Positions 1 through 7,280 of a stretch of DNA of 11,005 nucleotides are shown here, piece by piece. Made by a program: the position numbers and the translations under genes. This DNA comes from Thermoflavifilum sp. (GTDB taxonomy: Bacteria; Bacteroidota; Bacteroidia; Chitinophagales; Chitinophagaceae). The DNA is taken from NCBI GenBank assembly GCA_019683625.1, contig JADGHY010000048.1:1-11005 (forward strand), given 5' to 3'. Position 1 is the stretch's first letter; every line of letters begins with the position of its first letter. The notes under the pieces were generated by a model. It had not been told where the DNA came from, ran no database searches, and saw nothing but the letters and a program-made list of their open reading frames with translations.

Positions 1-586
1 CGATAAAGATATAACCTATTTTCTCATAAGGATTGTAAAACAACACCACCCAGCGATGGCCATGATGCAATAACCAGGGACATACAGAAAGAAAAAAAAC
101 ATTAAACAGGATATTGACCACAATCCCAGAAACCTTGATCACAGCATATTTCACGGGCCTGTCTTCCAGCCGGAGCCTTGCAAAGGGAATTACCCCGAGT
201 GTATCGAAAAACAAAATCCAGGCAAAATAAGCTACATATTCCGGATGATGCGGCAACGTGATCCATCCGGCAATAACCTGTTTGTAATGCCATAACAAAA
301 AAGTGAACAATATCGTGGAGCAAATAATGGAAATGGAACTGGTGCCCAGTACGGCTTTGCGGTCATCCCGATTTTGAGAAAAACGAAAATAGGATGTTTC
401 TAATCCATACGTGTAAACGGCAAATAAAAAAGGAATAATGGCATAGATAATATTCACCGGACCATATTCATCCGGAGAAAGCAGATGCGTGTAATAGGGT
501 ACCAGCAAATAGTTTAATAGCCTGCTGATGATGTTGCTGAAACCGTAAATGATTGTCTGTCCGGCGAGTTTTCTCAGCGCTCCCAA
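1..586 (-). CDS. Oligosaccharide/lipopolysaccharide flippase (Wzx-like), N-terminal part, truncated by window edge
   Basis: Reading the minus strand from 586 gives 195 uninterrupted codons running off the left edge. The product is very hydrophobic, with likely membrane segments at about residues 10-30, 45-62, 84-100, 118-136 and 148-168. Its start (GALRKLAGQT, then RLLNYLLVPYYT), the ETSYFRF motif near residues 63-69 and the FDTLGVIPFARLRL stretch near 127-140 are typical of Bacteroidota polysaccharide biosynthesis/flippase proteins of the MOP superfamily. Such proteins move lipid-linked saccharides across the inner membrane. No ATG occurs in this frame. I chose the TTG at 586-584 because the family's conserved N-terminus begins there and a -7 element lies just upstream. 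The frame stays open to a TGA near 716, so TTG 661, GTG 694 or TTG 706 are possible earlier starts. It is divergent from the GH133 gene. Family assignment is fairly sure; the substrate is unknown. Confidence 0.8.
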   Translation of the reverse strand, partial: MGALRKLAGQTIIYGFSNIISRLLNYLLVPYYTHLLSPDEYGPVNIIYAIIPFLFAVYTYGLETSYFRFSQNRDDRKAVLGTSSISIICSTILFTFLLWHYKQVIAGWITLPHHPEYVAYFAWILFFDTLGVIPFARLRLEDRPVKYAVIKVSGIVVNILFNVFFLSVCPWLLHHGHRWVVLFYNPYEKIGYIFI

Positions 587-599
587 ATGGAATTTTTGC

Positions 600-607
600 C
601 AAAAATA
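600..607 (-). promoter_or_regulatory. Putative -7 element (TATTTTTG) of the flippase gene
   Basis: The minus strand reads TATTTTTG, an exact match to the Bacteroidota -7 consensus TAnnTTTG, 13 nt before the chosen TTG start. No convincing TTTG lies about 20 nt further upstream, so only half of the promoter is recognisable. A start point 5-8 nt downstream would leave a leader of only a few bases. This agrees with the short form of the gene and argues against the upstream start codons, but a non-ATG start on a near-leaderless message would be unusual. Confidence 0.4.
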
Positions 608-775
608 ATGGAATTCACCTTTTAACTTGATAGGAACGCTTTTGTTCCATCTGGTATTCAAGCTAATATGCGCTTCATCCTTTGCTTCATGCACTTGCCT
701 GGGCAAACTGATTCCGCTTCACCCAGCATTGCTTGCAGATTTTTAACAAAAGCTTGCTGGCAAAACCGCCTGAAA

Positions 776-2776
776 ATGAGTATTTTGGAAAAGTTCTTTC
801 GTTGCAAATCTTTTGCTTTGTCCTGTGCTGTACATATTGCCTTGCATCATGTGTCCTTGCAGCATCTGCTGGAAACAGAATGGATGGATACCAATGGTGC
901 CGGTGGCTGGGCGTCCTCTTCGCTGCTGGGTTGCAACACCCGGCGTTATCACGGATATTTGATTGCCGCACAACCATCACCGCTTCGGCGTTTTAACATG
1001 GTGGCTGATCTGGAAGAAAGCGTTGAGCTCTCAGGCCATGAATACTTTCTTTCCTGCCACGATTATGGAGATGTGTTTTATCCTGCTCCCTTTTCAGCAC
1101 AACAAGCGGTGTTTTTTGATATGCGACATTATCCGGAATGGAAAATTTACCTTGGGAAACATCTGCTCATCAAAACGCTGCTTACGCTTCATCATAGCCA
1201 GACAACCCTCCTGCGATATCTATTGCAGGAAGGAGATGCCATTAGCCTGCACATTAGGCCATTGATTGCCGCACGGGATTACCATAGCCTGCAAAAGGCC
1301 TCGGCACCCATTCAATCCCATATCCAATGGCATCATCAGCATCTGGAAGTGCACCCTTTTCCCGACTTGCCGGCATTGCGCATGGGGCTTATGGGAGGCG
1401 AGTTTCAGCCAGAGCCTTGCTGGTATTTTCATTTGCACTATGCCCAGGAAACAGCACGCGGACTGGATGATCGGGAAGATTTGTTCAGCTACGGAAAATG
1501 GACCGTTAGGTTGCAAAAGGGGGAATGCTGCTATTTGGTTTTCACCACAGAGGAATATCCAGAAGATCCCGCACAAAGTTTTGCAGAAGAAATCTGCCGG
1601 CGGGAGCAAAAATATGGTTCCACCCAGGCCTTCTTAGCGCGTGCTGCTGACGATTTCCTGATTCAACAGCAAGATGTTCCGGCTATTTTGGCCGGTTATC
1701 CCTGGTTCACCGAGTGGGGCAGAGATACCCTTATTGCCGTAAATGGATTGTGTACCTATCGTGGAAAAACAGATCTGGCGCGGGCTATCCTCACCCAATA
1801 TGCCCATCATCTTTCGGAGGGCATGCTGCCCAATTTTTTCCCGGATGGTGAGCAGCAGCCGCAGTATAATACCGTGGATGCGGCCTTGTGGTTTGTGATA
1901 GCCATTCATCATTACTGGCAGCAAACCCATGATGAAGATTTTCTTCGGCAAATGATCCCTGCCGTTCAGGAAGTGATTGAGCATTATCGGCAGGGGACGC
2001 GTTATCAGATCCATGAAACGAAGGAAGGCCTGTTGTTTGCCGGCGAGCCAGGGATTCAACTCACCTGGATGGATGCCCGAGTGGGCGATCGGGTAATCAC
2101 TCCCCGCATAGGCAAGCCAGTTGAAGTGAATGCCCTTTGGTACAATGCAAAACGGTTGCAGGCAGCATGGTTGGCACATATCGGTGAGCATGATGCTGCA
2201 ACACAACTGATGCAGGATGCAGAATGTACCCTACACAGCTTTCAATCGGCATTCTGGAATCCGGCCCGGCAATGCCTGTATGATGTGTTGACACCCGATG
2301 GCCCGGACGATCGGATCAGGCCCAACCAGCTTTTTGCCCTTAGCCTGCCGCATGCCTTGATGCAGGAGCATCAGGCGCGCTGCATTTTGCAAAACATAAG
2401 GGAAAAACTCTATACACCCAAAGGGTTGCGTAGCCTTTCACCCGACGACCCGGCTTATCAGGGCCAATATGCCGGCCCACCTTCTGTCCGCGACGCAGCT
2501 TACCACCAAGGCACGGTATGGCTCTATTTGATCGGAGTTTATGTGGATGCTTTGATGCGCTATCAGCCCGATGGCCGCCAGGAAGCCACTCTGGTCATCA
2601 ACCGCTTGTTGTGCACCCTAACCGAACAAGGCTTATTGACGCTGGGAGAAATTGCCGACGGCAACAGTCCTCACCTGCCCAGGGGCTGCATCGCCCAGGC
2701 ATGGAGCGTGGGCGAATTGCTGCGGGTTCTTCATCAATATCAGCTACCTGTTCATGCTTATTATCAAACTTCATAA
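776..2776 (+). CDS. Amylo-alpha-1,6-glucosidase (glycogen debranching, GH133)
   Basis: This 666-residue protein has an N-terminal GDE_N-type domain and a C-terminal GDE_C-type (alpha/alpha-barrel) domain. Family marks are NGAGGW at residues 40-45, NTRRYHG at 54-60, PWFTEWGRDT with the conserved, likely catalytic Asp at 317, RPNQLFALSLP, RDAAYHQGTVW at 572-582 and RGCIAQAWSVGE at 636-647. The family hydrolyses alpha-1,6 branch glucose in glycogen-like glucans; unlike eukaryotic debranching enzyme, this form has no glucanotransferase domain. No signal peptide is convincing, so it is probably cytoplasmic. The start is uncertain: the frame is open with ATGs at 668 and 689, while conservation begins only near residue 30. 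I took ATG 776; GTG 851, giving about 641 residues, would fit family length even better. It is the first gene of a block, 12 bp before the SDR gene. No TAnnTTTG element was found upstream. Confidence 0.9.
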   Translation: MSILEKFFRCKSFALSCAVHIALHHVSLQHLLETEWMDTNGAGGWASSSLLGCNTRRYHGYLIAAQPSPLRRFNMVADLEESVELSGHEYFLSCHDYGDVFYPAPFSAQQAVFFDMRHYPEWKIYLGKHLLIKTLLTLHHSQTTLLRYLLQEGDAISLHIRPLIAARDYHSLQKASAPIQSHIQWHHQHLEVHPFPDLPALRMGLMGGEFQPEPCWYFHLHYAQETARGLDDREDLFSYGKWTVRLQKGECCYLVFTTEEYPEDPAQSFAEEICRREQKYGSTQAFLARAADDFLIQQQDVPAILAGYPWFTEWGRDTLIAVNGLCTYRGKTDLARAILTQYAHHLSEGMLPNFFPDGEQQPQYNTVDAALWFVIAIHHYWQQTHDEDFLRQMIPAVQEVIEHYRQGTRYQIHETKEGLLFAGEPGIQLTWMDARVGDRVITPRIGKPVEVNALWYNAKRLQAAWLAHIGEHDAATQLMQDAECTLHSFQSAFWNPARQCLYDVLTPDGPDDRIRPNQLFALSLPHALMQEHQARCILQNIREKLYTPKGLRSLSPDDPAYQGQYAGPPSVRDAAYHQGTVWLYLIGVYVDALMRYQPDGRQEATLVINRLLCTLTEQGLLTLGEIADGNSPHLPRGCIAQAWSVGELLRVLHQYQLPVHAYYQTS

Positions 2777-2788
2777 AACCTTTTTCTC

Positions 2789-3604
2789 ATGGCAAAACAT
2801 ATCAATATTTCTCTGAAAGGACATACCGTTTTGGTGACTGGTGCCAATTCCGGCATTGGAAAGGCCATTGCATTAGCATTTGGGCAAACGGGTGCTCATG
2901 TGGCCGTAAACTATGTGGTGCAGCCCGAGAAAGCCGAAGAAGTCGCTCAACAAATCCGGCAATCAGGCGGCCAGGCCATCACCGTTCAGGCCGATGTGAG
3001 CCGGGAAGATCAGGTACAGGCCATGTTCAAACAAGTCATCGAAACCTTTGGCACTGTGGATATTTTAATCAATAATGCCGGCCTGCAACGCGATGCTGCC
3101 TTTACGGAAATGACCCTTGCCCAATGGCAAAAAGTAATGGATGTGAACCTTACCGGACAATTTCTTTGTGCACGAGAGGCGGCACGGGAGTTTCTCCGCA
3201 GAGGCGTGGTGCCCGAACGCTCGGTGGCTGCTGGCAAAATCATCTGCATCAGCTCCGTACACCAGGAAATTCCTTGGGCCGGGCATGTCAACTATGCCGC
3301 TTCTAAGGGCGGCATCCACATGTTCATGCAAAGCATTGCCCAGGAGCTGGCTCCTCATAAGATTCGTGTCAACGCCATTGCACCGGGCGCCATCAAAACG
3401 CCCATCAACTACAATGCCTGGAGTACACCCGAGGCTGAAAAACATCTGCTGGAACTTATTCCCTACGGCCGGGTGGGTGAGCCCGAAGATATTGCAAGAG
3501 TGGCCGTGTGGCTCGCCACCGACGATGCCGATTATATCACCGGCGCCACCATTTACGTGGACGGCGGCATGACCCTCTATCCCGGCTTCAGCACCAATGG
3601 CTGA
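2789..3604 (+). CDS. SDR-family oxidoreductase, glucose 1-dehydrogenase-like
   Basis: This is a classical short-chain dehydrogenase of 271 residues. The cofactor loop TGANSGIG is at residues 17-24, D69 precedes the VS turn, NNAG is at 95-98, and the catalytic set N120, S156, Y169 and K173 (YAASK) is intact. The PG motif and the C-terminal DGGMTLYPGF resemble Bacillus-type glucose 1-dehydrogenase, which oxidises beta-D-glucose to gluconolactone with NAD(P). Substrate by similarity is glucose, but SDR specificity is easy to misjudge, so related sugar or polyol dehydrogenases remain possible. It sits 12 bp after the GH133 gene. Its stop codon overlaps the first possible ATG of the GH63 gene (TGATG at 3602-3606), which suggests co-transcription with both glycoside hydrolases and supports a sugar substrate. 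No signal peptide; cytoplasmic. Confidence 0.88.
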   Translation: MAKHINISLKGHTVLVTGANSGIGKAIALAFGQTGAHVAVNYVVQPEKAEEVAQQIRQSGGQAITVQADVSREDQVQAMFKQVIETFGTVDILINNAGLQRDAAFTEMTLAQWQKVMDVNLTGQFLCAREAAREFLRRGVVPERSVAAGKIICISSVHQEIPWAGHVNYAASKGGIHMFMQSIAQELAPHKIRVNAIAPGAIKTPINYNAWSTPEAEKHLLELIPYGRVGEPEDIARVAVWLATDDADYITGATIYVDGGMTLYPGFSTNG

Positions 3605-3639
3605 TGCTGGATTTGTCCATGCACACAAACCTCTTAATC

Positions 3640-6312
3640 ATGACCAGCCAATACATTATCCAATCTTCCGACAACGAAGAGTCGCGACGCCTGCAGCAAA
3701 ATGCCCTCAAGCAAATTCCTCTCCCCCTGTGGGGGCCCTATCTGAGCGAAAGAGCATGGGGCACCGTGCGCGAAGATTATAGTCCTTATGGTACGGCCTG
3801 GGATTATTTTCCCCACGACCATGCCCGATCGCGTGCGTATCGCTGGGGAGAAGATGGTATCGCCGGCATATCAGATTATAACCAACTGCTATGCTTTGCT
3901 TTCGCTTTCTGGAACGGGAAAGATCCTATTCTGAAAGAACGCCTCTTTGGCCTCAACAACCGGGAAGGCAACCACGGCGAAGATGTTAAAGAGCTTTATT
4001 ATTACCTGGACAACCTGCCCAGCCACAGCTACATGCAATATTTATACAAATATCCGCAACAGGCTTATCCTTACGATGATCTGTTGAAAACTAACGGCAG
4101 CCGCAATGTGATGCAGCCGGAATATGAAATCCTCGACAGCGGCATCTTTGATGATCATCGCTATTTTGATATCCTCATCACCTACGCCAAATACCATGAC
4201 ACAGATCTGGTTATTGAACTGGCAGTGACCAACCGCTATCATGAGGCGGCCGAATTGTTTGTCTTGCCTACCCTGTGGTTTCGCAATCAGTGGGCTTTTG
4301 ATCCGGATGCGCCTCATCCTCACCTGCAGCTCGATGCGTCTGCACAGCCTCATCGCATCCTATGCCGGCATCCCCGCCTGGGTGATTATGCCTTTTATTT
4401 TCCCGAAAGCGAGGCCGTATTTTTTACAGAAAATGAAACCAATACCGAACGCTTATTTCAATACCCCAATGCGAGTCCATTTGTGAAAGATGCGTTCCAC
4501 GAAGCCCTCATTCACGGGCGTTTTCGGCAACAGCTATCCGAGCGGGGGCAGGGCACCAAATGCAGCCCTCTGTATCACCTGCAAGTGGAGGCCGGACATA
4601 CCCATAAGCTGTATTTCCGGCTTTGTGCAGAGGAGGCACCGCCCCAAGGAAACCCGTTGGATGCCGAAGCCCTTAACGCCCTGATTGCCCAGCGCAAGGC
4701 CGAAGCCGATGCCTTTTACCAACAATGGATGCCCGATGATGCCGATACCGAGCTGGCAGCCATTGTGCGCCAAGCCTTTGCCGGATTGCTGTGGAACAAA
4801 CAATTTTATCATTATGATGTGTCGCTTTGGCTCGACGGCGATCCCCTGCAACCTCCGCCACCCCCGCAGCGTAAACAGGGCCGCAACCACAACTGGCGTC
4901 ACCTGAATAATCACGACGTGTTATCTATGCCCGACAAATGGGAATATCCCTGGTATGCCGCCTGGGACCTGGCTTTTCACTGCGTAGCCATGGCCATGAT
5001 TGACCCGGTATTTGCTAAACACCAGCTTATCCTCATCACGCGGGAATGGTATATGCATCCCAACGGCCAGATCCCGGCCTATGAGTGGAACTTTTCCGAT
5101 GTTAATCCGCCCGTACAAGCCTGGGCAGCCTTGCAGATCTATCGCATCGAGCGCTCCATCCGCGGAGAAGGCGACATCGATTTCCTGAAACGCATCTTCC
5201 AGAAACTCATGCTCAACTTCACCTGGTGGGTTAACCGGAAAGATGCGAATGGCAACAATATTTTCGAAGGCGGATTTTTAGGTCTTGACAATATTTCCCT
5301 GTTCGACCGTACACAGATGCATCCGGAAGGCGGACTCCTGGAACAGGCCGACGGCACCAGCTGGATGGGCATGTATGCCCTGAACATGATGGAGATGGCG
5401 CTGGAAATCGCTCAATATGATCCCGCATTTGAAGATGTGGCCACCAAGTTTTACGAACATTTTGTGTATATCGCCGACTCCCTCCATTCCCTGGAATTGT
5501 GGAATGAAGAAGATGGCTTCTTCTACGATGTGCTGAGCCTGCCCGACGGGCAGAAAATTCCGCTGCGCGTGCGTTCCATTGTGGGTCTCACCGCCCTGTT
5601 TGCCACATCCATCATCAACACGGAAAAACTGCAGACCCTGAAAGATTTCCACCGGCGGGTGAATTGGTTCAGGGAATACCGCCGCAAACATCAACTCTAC
5701 CTGCCCGAAGAACGCATGGGCGAACAGGGGAAATTATTGCTGTCGCTGGTACAACGCGAGCGACTTATCCGCCTGTTGCGATACGTACTGGATGAAGCGG
5801 AGTTTCTTTCTCCTGCCGGCATACGCTCCATCTCCCAATATCATCGCGATCATCCGTTTTGCCTGACCATCGACGGGAAAACCTATTGTGTGGACTATGA
5901 GCCGGGTGAATCTACCACAAAATTATTCGGCGGAAATTCCAACTGGCGCGGCCCGGTGTGGATGCCTATCAATTATCTGCTCATCGAATCCTTGCAGAAT
6001 TATGATTTGTTTTATGGAGACGGGCTGCAGGTAGAATTTCCTACGGGATCCGGGCAACAGGTGCCGCTTCGTGAAGTAGCCCGCCAACTTGCGCTTCGGC
6101 TTATTGGCTTATTCCGCCGCACAGCCGGCCAGGGCAGAAAAATCTTTGGCCCCTATGCACCTTTCTATGAGATGCCCGAAAACCAACACCTGCTGCTTTT
6201 TCATGAATATTTCCACGGCGATACCGGCCAGGGACTGGGAGCAAGCCACCAGACAGGCTGGACGGCCCTGATTGCTACCTTGATTCAGCAATTTGGCTGG
6301 GATCATGCATAA
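3640..6312 (+). CDS. GH63 / MGH1-like glycoside hydrolase, putative cytoplasmic glucosidase
   Basis: This 890-residue protein belongs to the large bacterial glucosidase group related to GH63 and mannosylglycerate hydrolase. The N-terminal region carries WGPYLSERAWGTVREDYS and DHARSRAYRWGEDGIAGISD. The catalytic alpha/alpha-barrel carries YPWYAAWDLAFH, where D443 aligns with the GH63 general acid, then REWYMHPNGQIPAYEWNF and SDVNPPVQAWAA. Near the C-terminus are NWRGPVWMPINYLL and HEYFHGDTGQGLGASHQTGW, where E856 is the likely general base. Both catalytic carboxylates are therefore present. No signal peptide is visible. I chose ATG 3640, 35 bp after the SDR gene, because homology begins shortly after it; ATG 3604 (overlapping the SDR stop by one base) and ATG 3619 are in frame. 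It is the last gene of the block. The family is clear; the substrate, perhaps a glucosylated solute or oligosaccharide, is not established by sequence. Confidence 0.85.
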   Translation: MTSQYIIQSSDNEESRRLQQNALKQIPLPLWGPYLSERAWGTVREDYSPYGTAWDYFPHDHARSRAYRWGEDGIAGISDYNQLLCFAFAFWNGKDPILKERLFGLNNREGNHGEDVKELYYYLDNLPSHSYMQYLYKYPQQAYPYDDLLKTNGSRNVMQPEYEILDSGIFDDHRYFDILITYAKYHDTDLVIELAVTNRYHEAAELFVLPTLWFRNQWAFDPDAPHPHLQLDASAQPHRILCRHPRLGDYAFYFPESEAVFFTENETNTERLFQYPNASPFVKDAFHEALIHGRFRQQLSERGQGTKCSPLYHLQVEAGHTHKLYFRLCAEEAPPQGNPLDAEALNALIAQRKAEADAFYQQWMPDDADTELAAIVRQAFAGLLWNKQFYHYDVSLWLDGDPLQPPPPPQRKQGRNHNWRHLNNHDVLSMPDKWEYPWYAAWDLAFHCVAMAMIDPVFAKHQLILITREWYMHPNGQIPAYEWNFSDVNPPVQAWAALQIYRIERSIRGEGDIDFLKRIFQKLMLNFTWWVNRKDANGNNIFEGGFLGLDNISLFDRTQMHPEGGLLEQADGTSWMGMYALNMMEMALEIAQYDPAFEDVATKFYEHFVYIADSLHSLELWNEEDGFFYDVLSLPDGQKIPLRVRSIVGLTALFATSIINTEKLQTLKDFHRRVNWFREYRRKHQLYLPEERMGEQGKLLLSLVQRERLIRLLRYVLDEAEFLSPAGIRSISQYHRDHPFCLTIDGKTYCVDYEPGESTTKLFGGNSNWRGPVWMPINYLLIESLQNYDLFYGDGLQVEFPTGSGQQVPLREVARQLALRLIGLFRRTAGQGRKIFGPYAPFYEMPENQHLLLFHEYFHGDTGQGLGASHQTGWTALIATLIQQFGWDHA

Positions 6313-6317
6313 AATCT

Positions 6318-6349
6318 TTTATCCAATCGCTATGCCCGTCTTATTTTTG
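6318..6349 (+). promoter_or_regulatory. Putative promoter of dtd (TTTA-N20-TATTTTTG)
   Basis: TATTTTTG at 6342-6349 matches the Bacteroidota -7 consensus. TTTA at 6318-6321, 20 nt upstream, is a three-of-four match to the -33 element TTTG. Transcription would begin around 6355, leaving a leader of about 10 nt before the dtd ATG at 6366. This suggests dtd is transcribed independently of the glycoside hydrolase block, although read-through across the 53-bp gap remains possible. Confidence 0.5.
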
Positions 6350-6365
6350 AACAAATATCCTGTGC

Positions 6366-6818
6366 ATGCGAGCCGTCATTCAACGGGTGAGCCGCGCCAG
6401 CGTACGGATAAATGGCCAGCCAAAATCAACCATTGGCCCCGGATTGTGTGTATTGCTGGGTATTGAAAAAGGCGATACAGAGGAAGACCTGCGCTGGCTG
6501 AGCCATAAAATCGTGAACCTGCGCGTTATGGACGATGCAAATGGGGTGATGAATCTTTCGGTAAAAGACACCGGCGGCGATATCCTGCTCATCAGCCAGT
6601 TTACCTTGCTGGCATCCACCCGCCGTGGCCACCGGCCTTCTTACGATCGGGCTGCACCACCCGAAACAGCCACTATCTGGTATGAAAAAATGATTGCCCA
6701 ACTGGAGGCCGACCTGGGCAGACCCGTTTATACCGGTACCTTCCGGGCATATATGGAAGTGGAACTGGTTAATGATGGACCCGTTACCATTTGCATGGAT
6801 AGCCGCCTGAAAGAATAA
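6366..6818 (+). CDS. dtd: D-aminoacyl-tRNA deacylase
   Basis: This 150-residue protein matches DTD over its whole, normal length. It begins MRAVIQRVSRASV and carries the two active-site signatures of the family, SQFTL at residues 77-81 and the Gly-Pro motif NDGPVT at 136-141. DTD is a cytoplasmic dimer that hydrolyses D-amino acids from tRNA by an RNA-based mechanism, and it also removes glycine mischarged on tRNA-Ala. The ATG at 6366 gives the canonical N-terminus, in which the initial Met-Arg/Ile-Ala-Val-Ile-Gln-Arg is conserved. It lies 53 bp after the GH63 gene and 66 bp before the MazG-like gene, with a likely promoter of its own. No odd features. Confidence 0.97.
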   Translation: MRAVIQRVSRASVRINGQPKSTIGPGLCVLLGIEKGDTEEDLRWLSHKIVNLRVMDDANGVMNLSVKDTGGDILLISQFTLLASTRRGHRPSYDRAAPPETATIWYEKMIAQLEADLGRPVYTGTFRAYMEVELVNDGPVTICMDSRLKE

Positions 6819-6821
6819 ACC

Positions 6822-6829
6822 TATTTTTG
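6822..6829 (+). promoter_or_regulatory. Putative -7 element (TATTTTTG) of the MazG-like gene
   Basis: An exact TAnnTTTG match lies 3 bp after the dtd stop codon and 55 bp before the next start codon. No TTTG lies at the expected spacing upstream; the nearest, at 6790-6793, is 28 nt away, so the promoter is only half recognisable. It would give a leader of roughly 50 nt, the longest of those predicted on the plus strand here. Confidence 0.35.
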
Positions 6830-6884
6830 CGCAAATTTTGCAGCTCATTTTTACCTATTTGTCAACCTTTAACACCGCCCACCC

Positions 6885-7226
6885 ATGGCCTATGCTGATA
6901 TCACCCTTCCACAAGCCCAACAGATGGTGGACGAATGGATCCATACCAAAGGCGTCCGCTATTTCAATGAACTGACCAATATGGCCATCCTGGCCGAAGA
7001 AGTGGGAGAAGTAGCCCGCATCATTGCCCGCATGTATGGCGAACAATCGTTTAAAGAAAACGAACAGAAAAAAGATCTGGCCGACGAATTAGCCGATGTG
7101 CTGTGGGTGTTGCTATGCCTGGCTAACCAAACAGGTGTGGATATGCAGGCCGCTTTCTTGCGCAATATGGAAAAGAAAAACCTCCGTGATGCCCAGCGCC
7201 ATCAACAAAATAAAAAATTAAGATAA
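6885..7226 (+). CDS. MazG-like nucleotide pyrophosphohydrolase
   Basis: This 113-residue all-alpha protein is a single MazG/MazG-like domain. The metal-binding signature is complete: E38, E39 and E42 in AEEVGEVARI, then E68 and D71 in LADELADVLW. The segment GVRYFNELTNMA before it is typical of a short Bacteroidota subgroup. Such enzymes hydrolyse nucleoside triphosphates to monophosphates and pyrophosphate, usually cleaning up non-canonical or excess nucleotides; the preferred nucleotide cannot be read from the sequence. The ATG at 6885 starts four residues before the conserved helix. It lies between dtd and the GlyRS gene in the same direction, which is compatible with a housekeeping or quality-control role. 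The C-terminus is rich in Lys, Gln and Arg. It is a single domain, far shorter than the two-domain MazG of E. coli. Confidence 0.9.
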   Translation: MAYADITLPQAQQMVDEWIHTKGVRYFNELTNMAILAEEVGEVARIIARMYGEQSFKENEQKKDLADELADVLWVLLCLANQTGVDMQAAFLRNMEKKNLRDAQRHQQNKKLR

Positions 7227-7266
7227 TCCCCCATCACCAAACAGCAGCTAAGTCGCCCAGCCTGTT

Positions 7267-7274
7267 TATCTTTG
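7267..7274 (+). promoter_or_regulatory. Putative -7 element (TATCTTTG) of the glycyl-tRNA synthetase gene
   Basis: TATCTTTG is an exact match to TAnnTTTG and ends only 6 bp before the ATG at 7281. If used, transcription would begin at or within a base or two of the start codon, giving a leaderless or nearly leaderless message. No -33 TTTG is present at the expected distance (7243-7246 reads AGCA), so activity needs confirmation. Confidence 0.4.
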
Positions 7275-7280
7275 CGAGCT

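Noticed and set aside
102..323. Open frame of 73 codons on the minus strand
   Set aside because: It lies inside the flippase coding region in another frame; its Cys-rich sequence has no family resemblance, while the overlapping frame reads as a clear membrane transporter.
668..775. Longer GH133 start at ATG 668 or 689
   Set aside because: The added residues do not resemble the family, and conservation begins far downstream.
3508..3603. GH63 gene starting at ATG 3508
   Set aside because: This stretch is an Arg/His-rich out-of-frame reading of the conserved C-terminus of the SDR, so it is not genuine coding sequence for the hydrolase.
6309..6322. Inverted repeat ATAAAA-TC-TTTTAT at the end of the GH63 gene
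   Set aside because: It contains only A/T pairs with a 2-nt centre and no G/C stem, so it is not a credible intrinsic terminator; part of it may be the -33 region of dtd.
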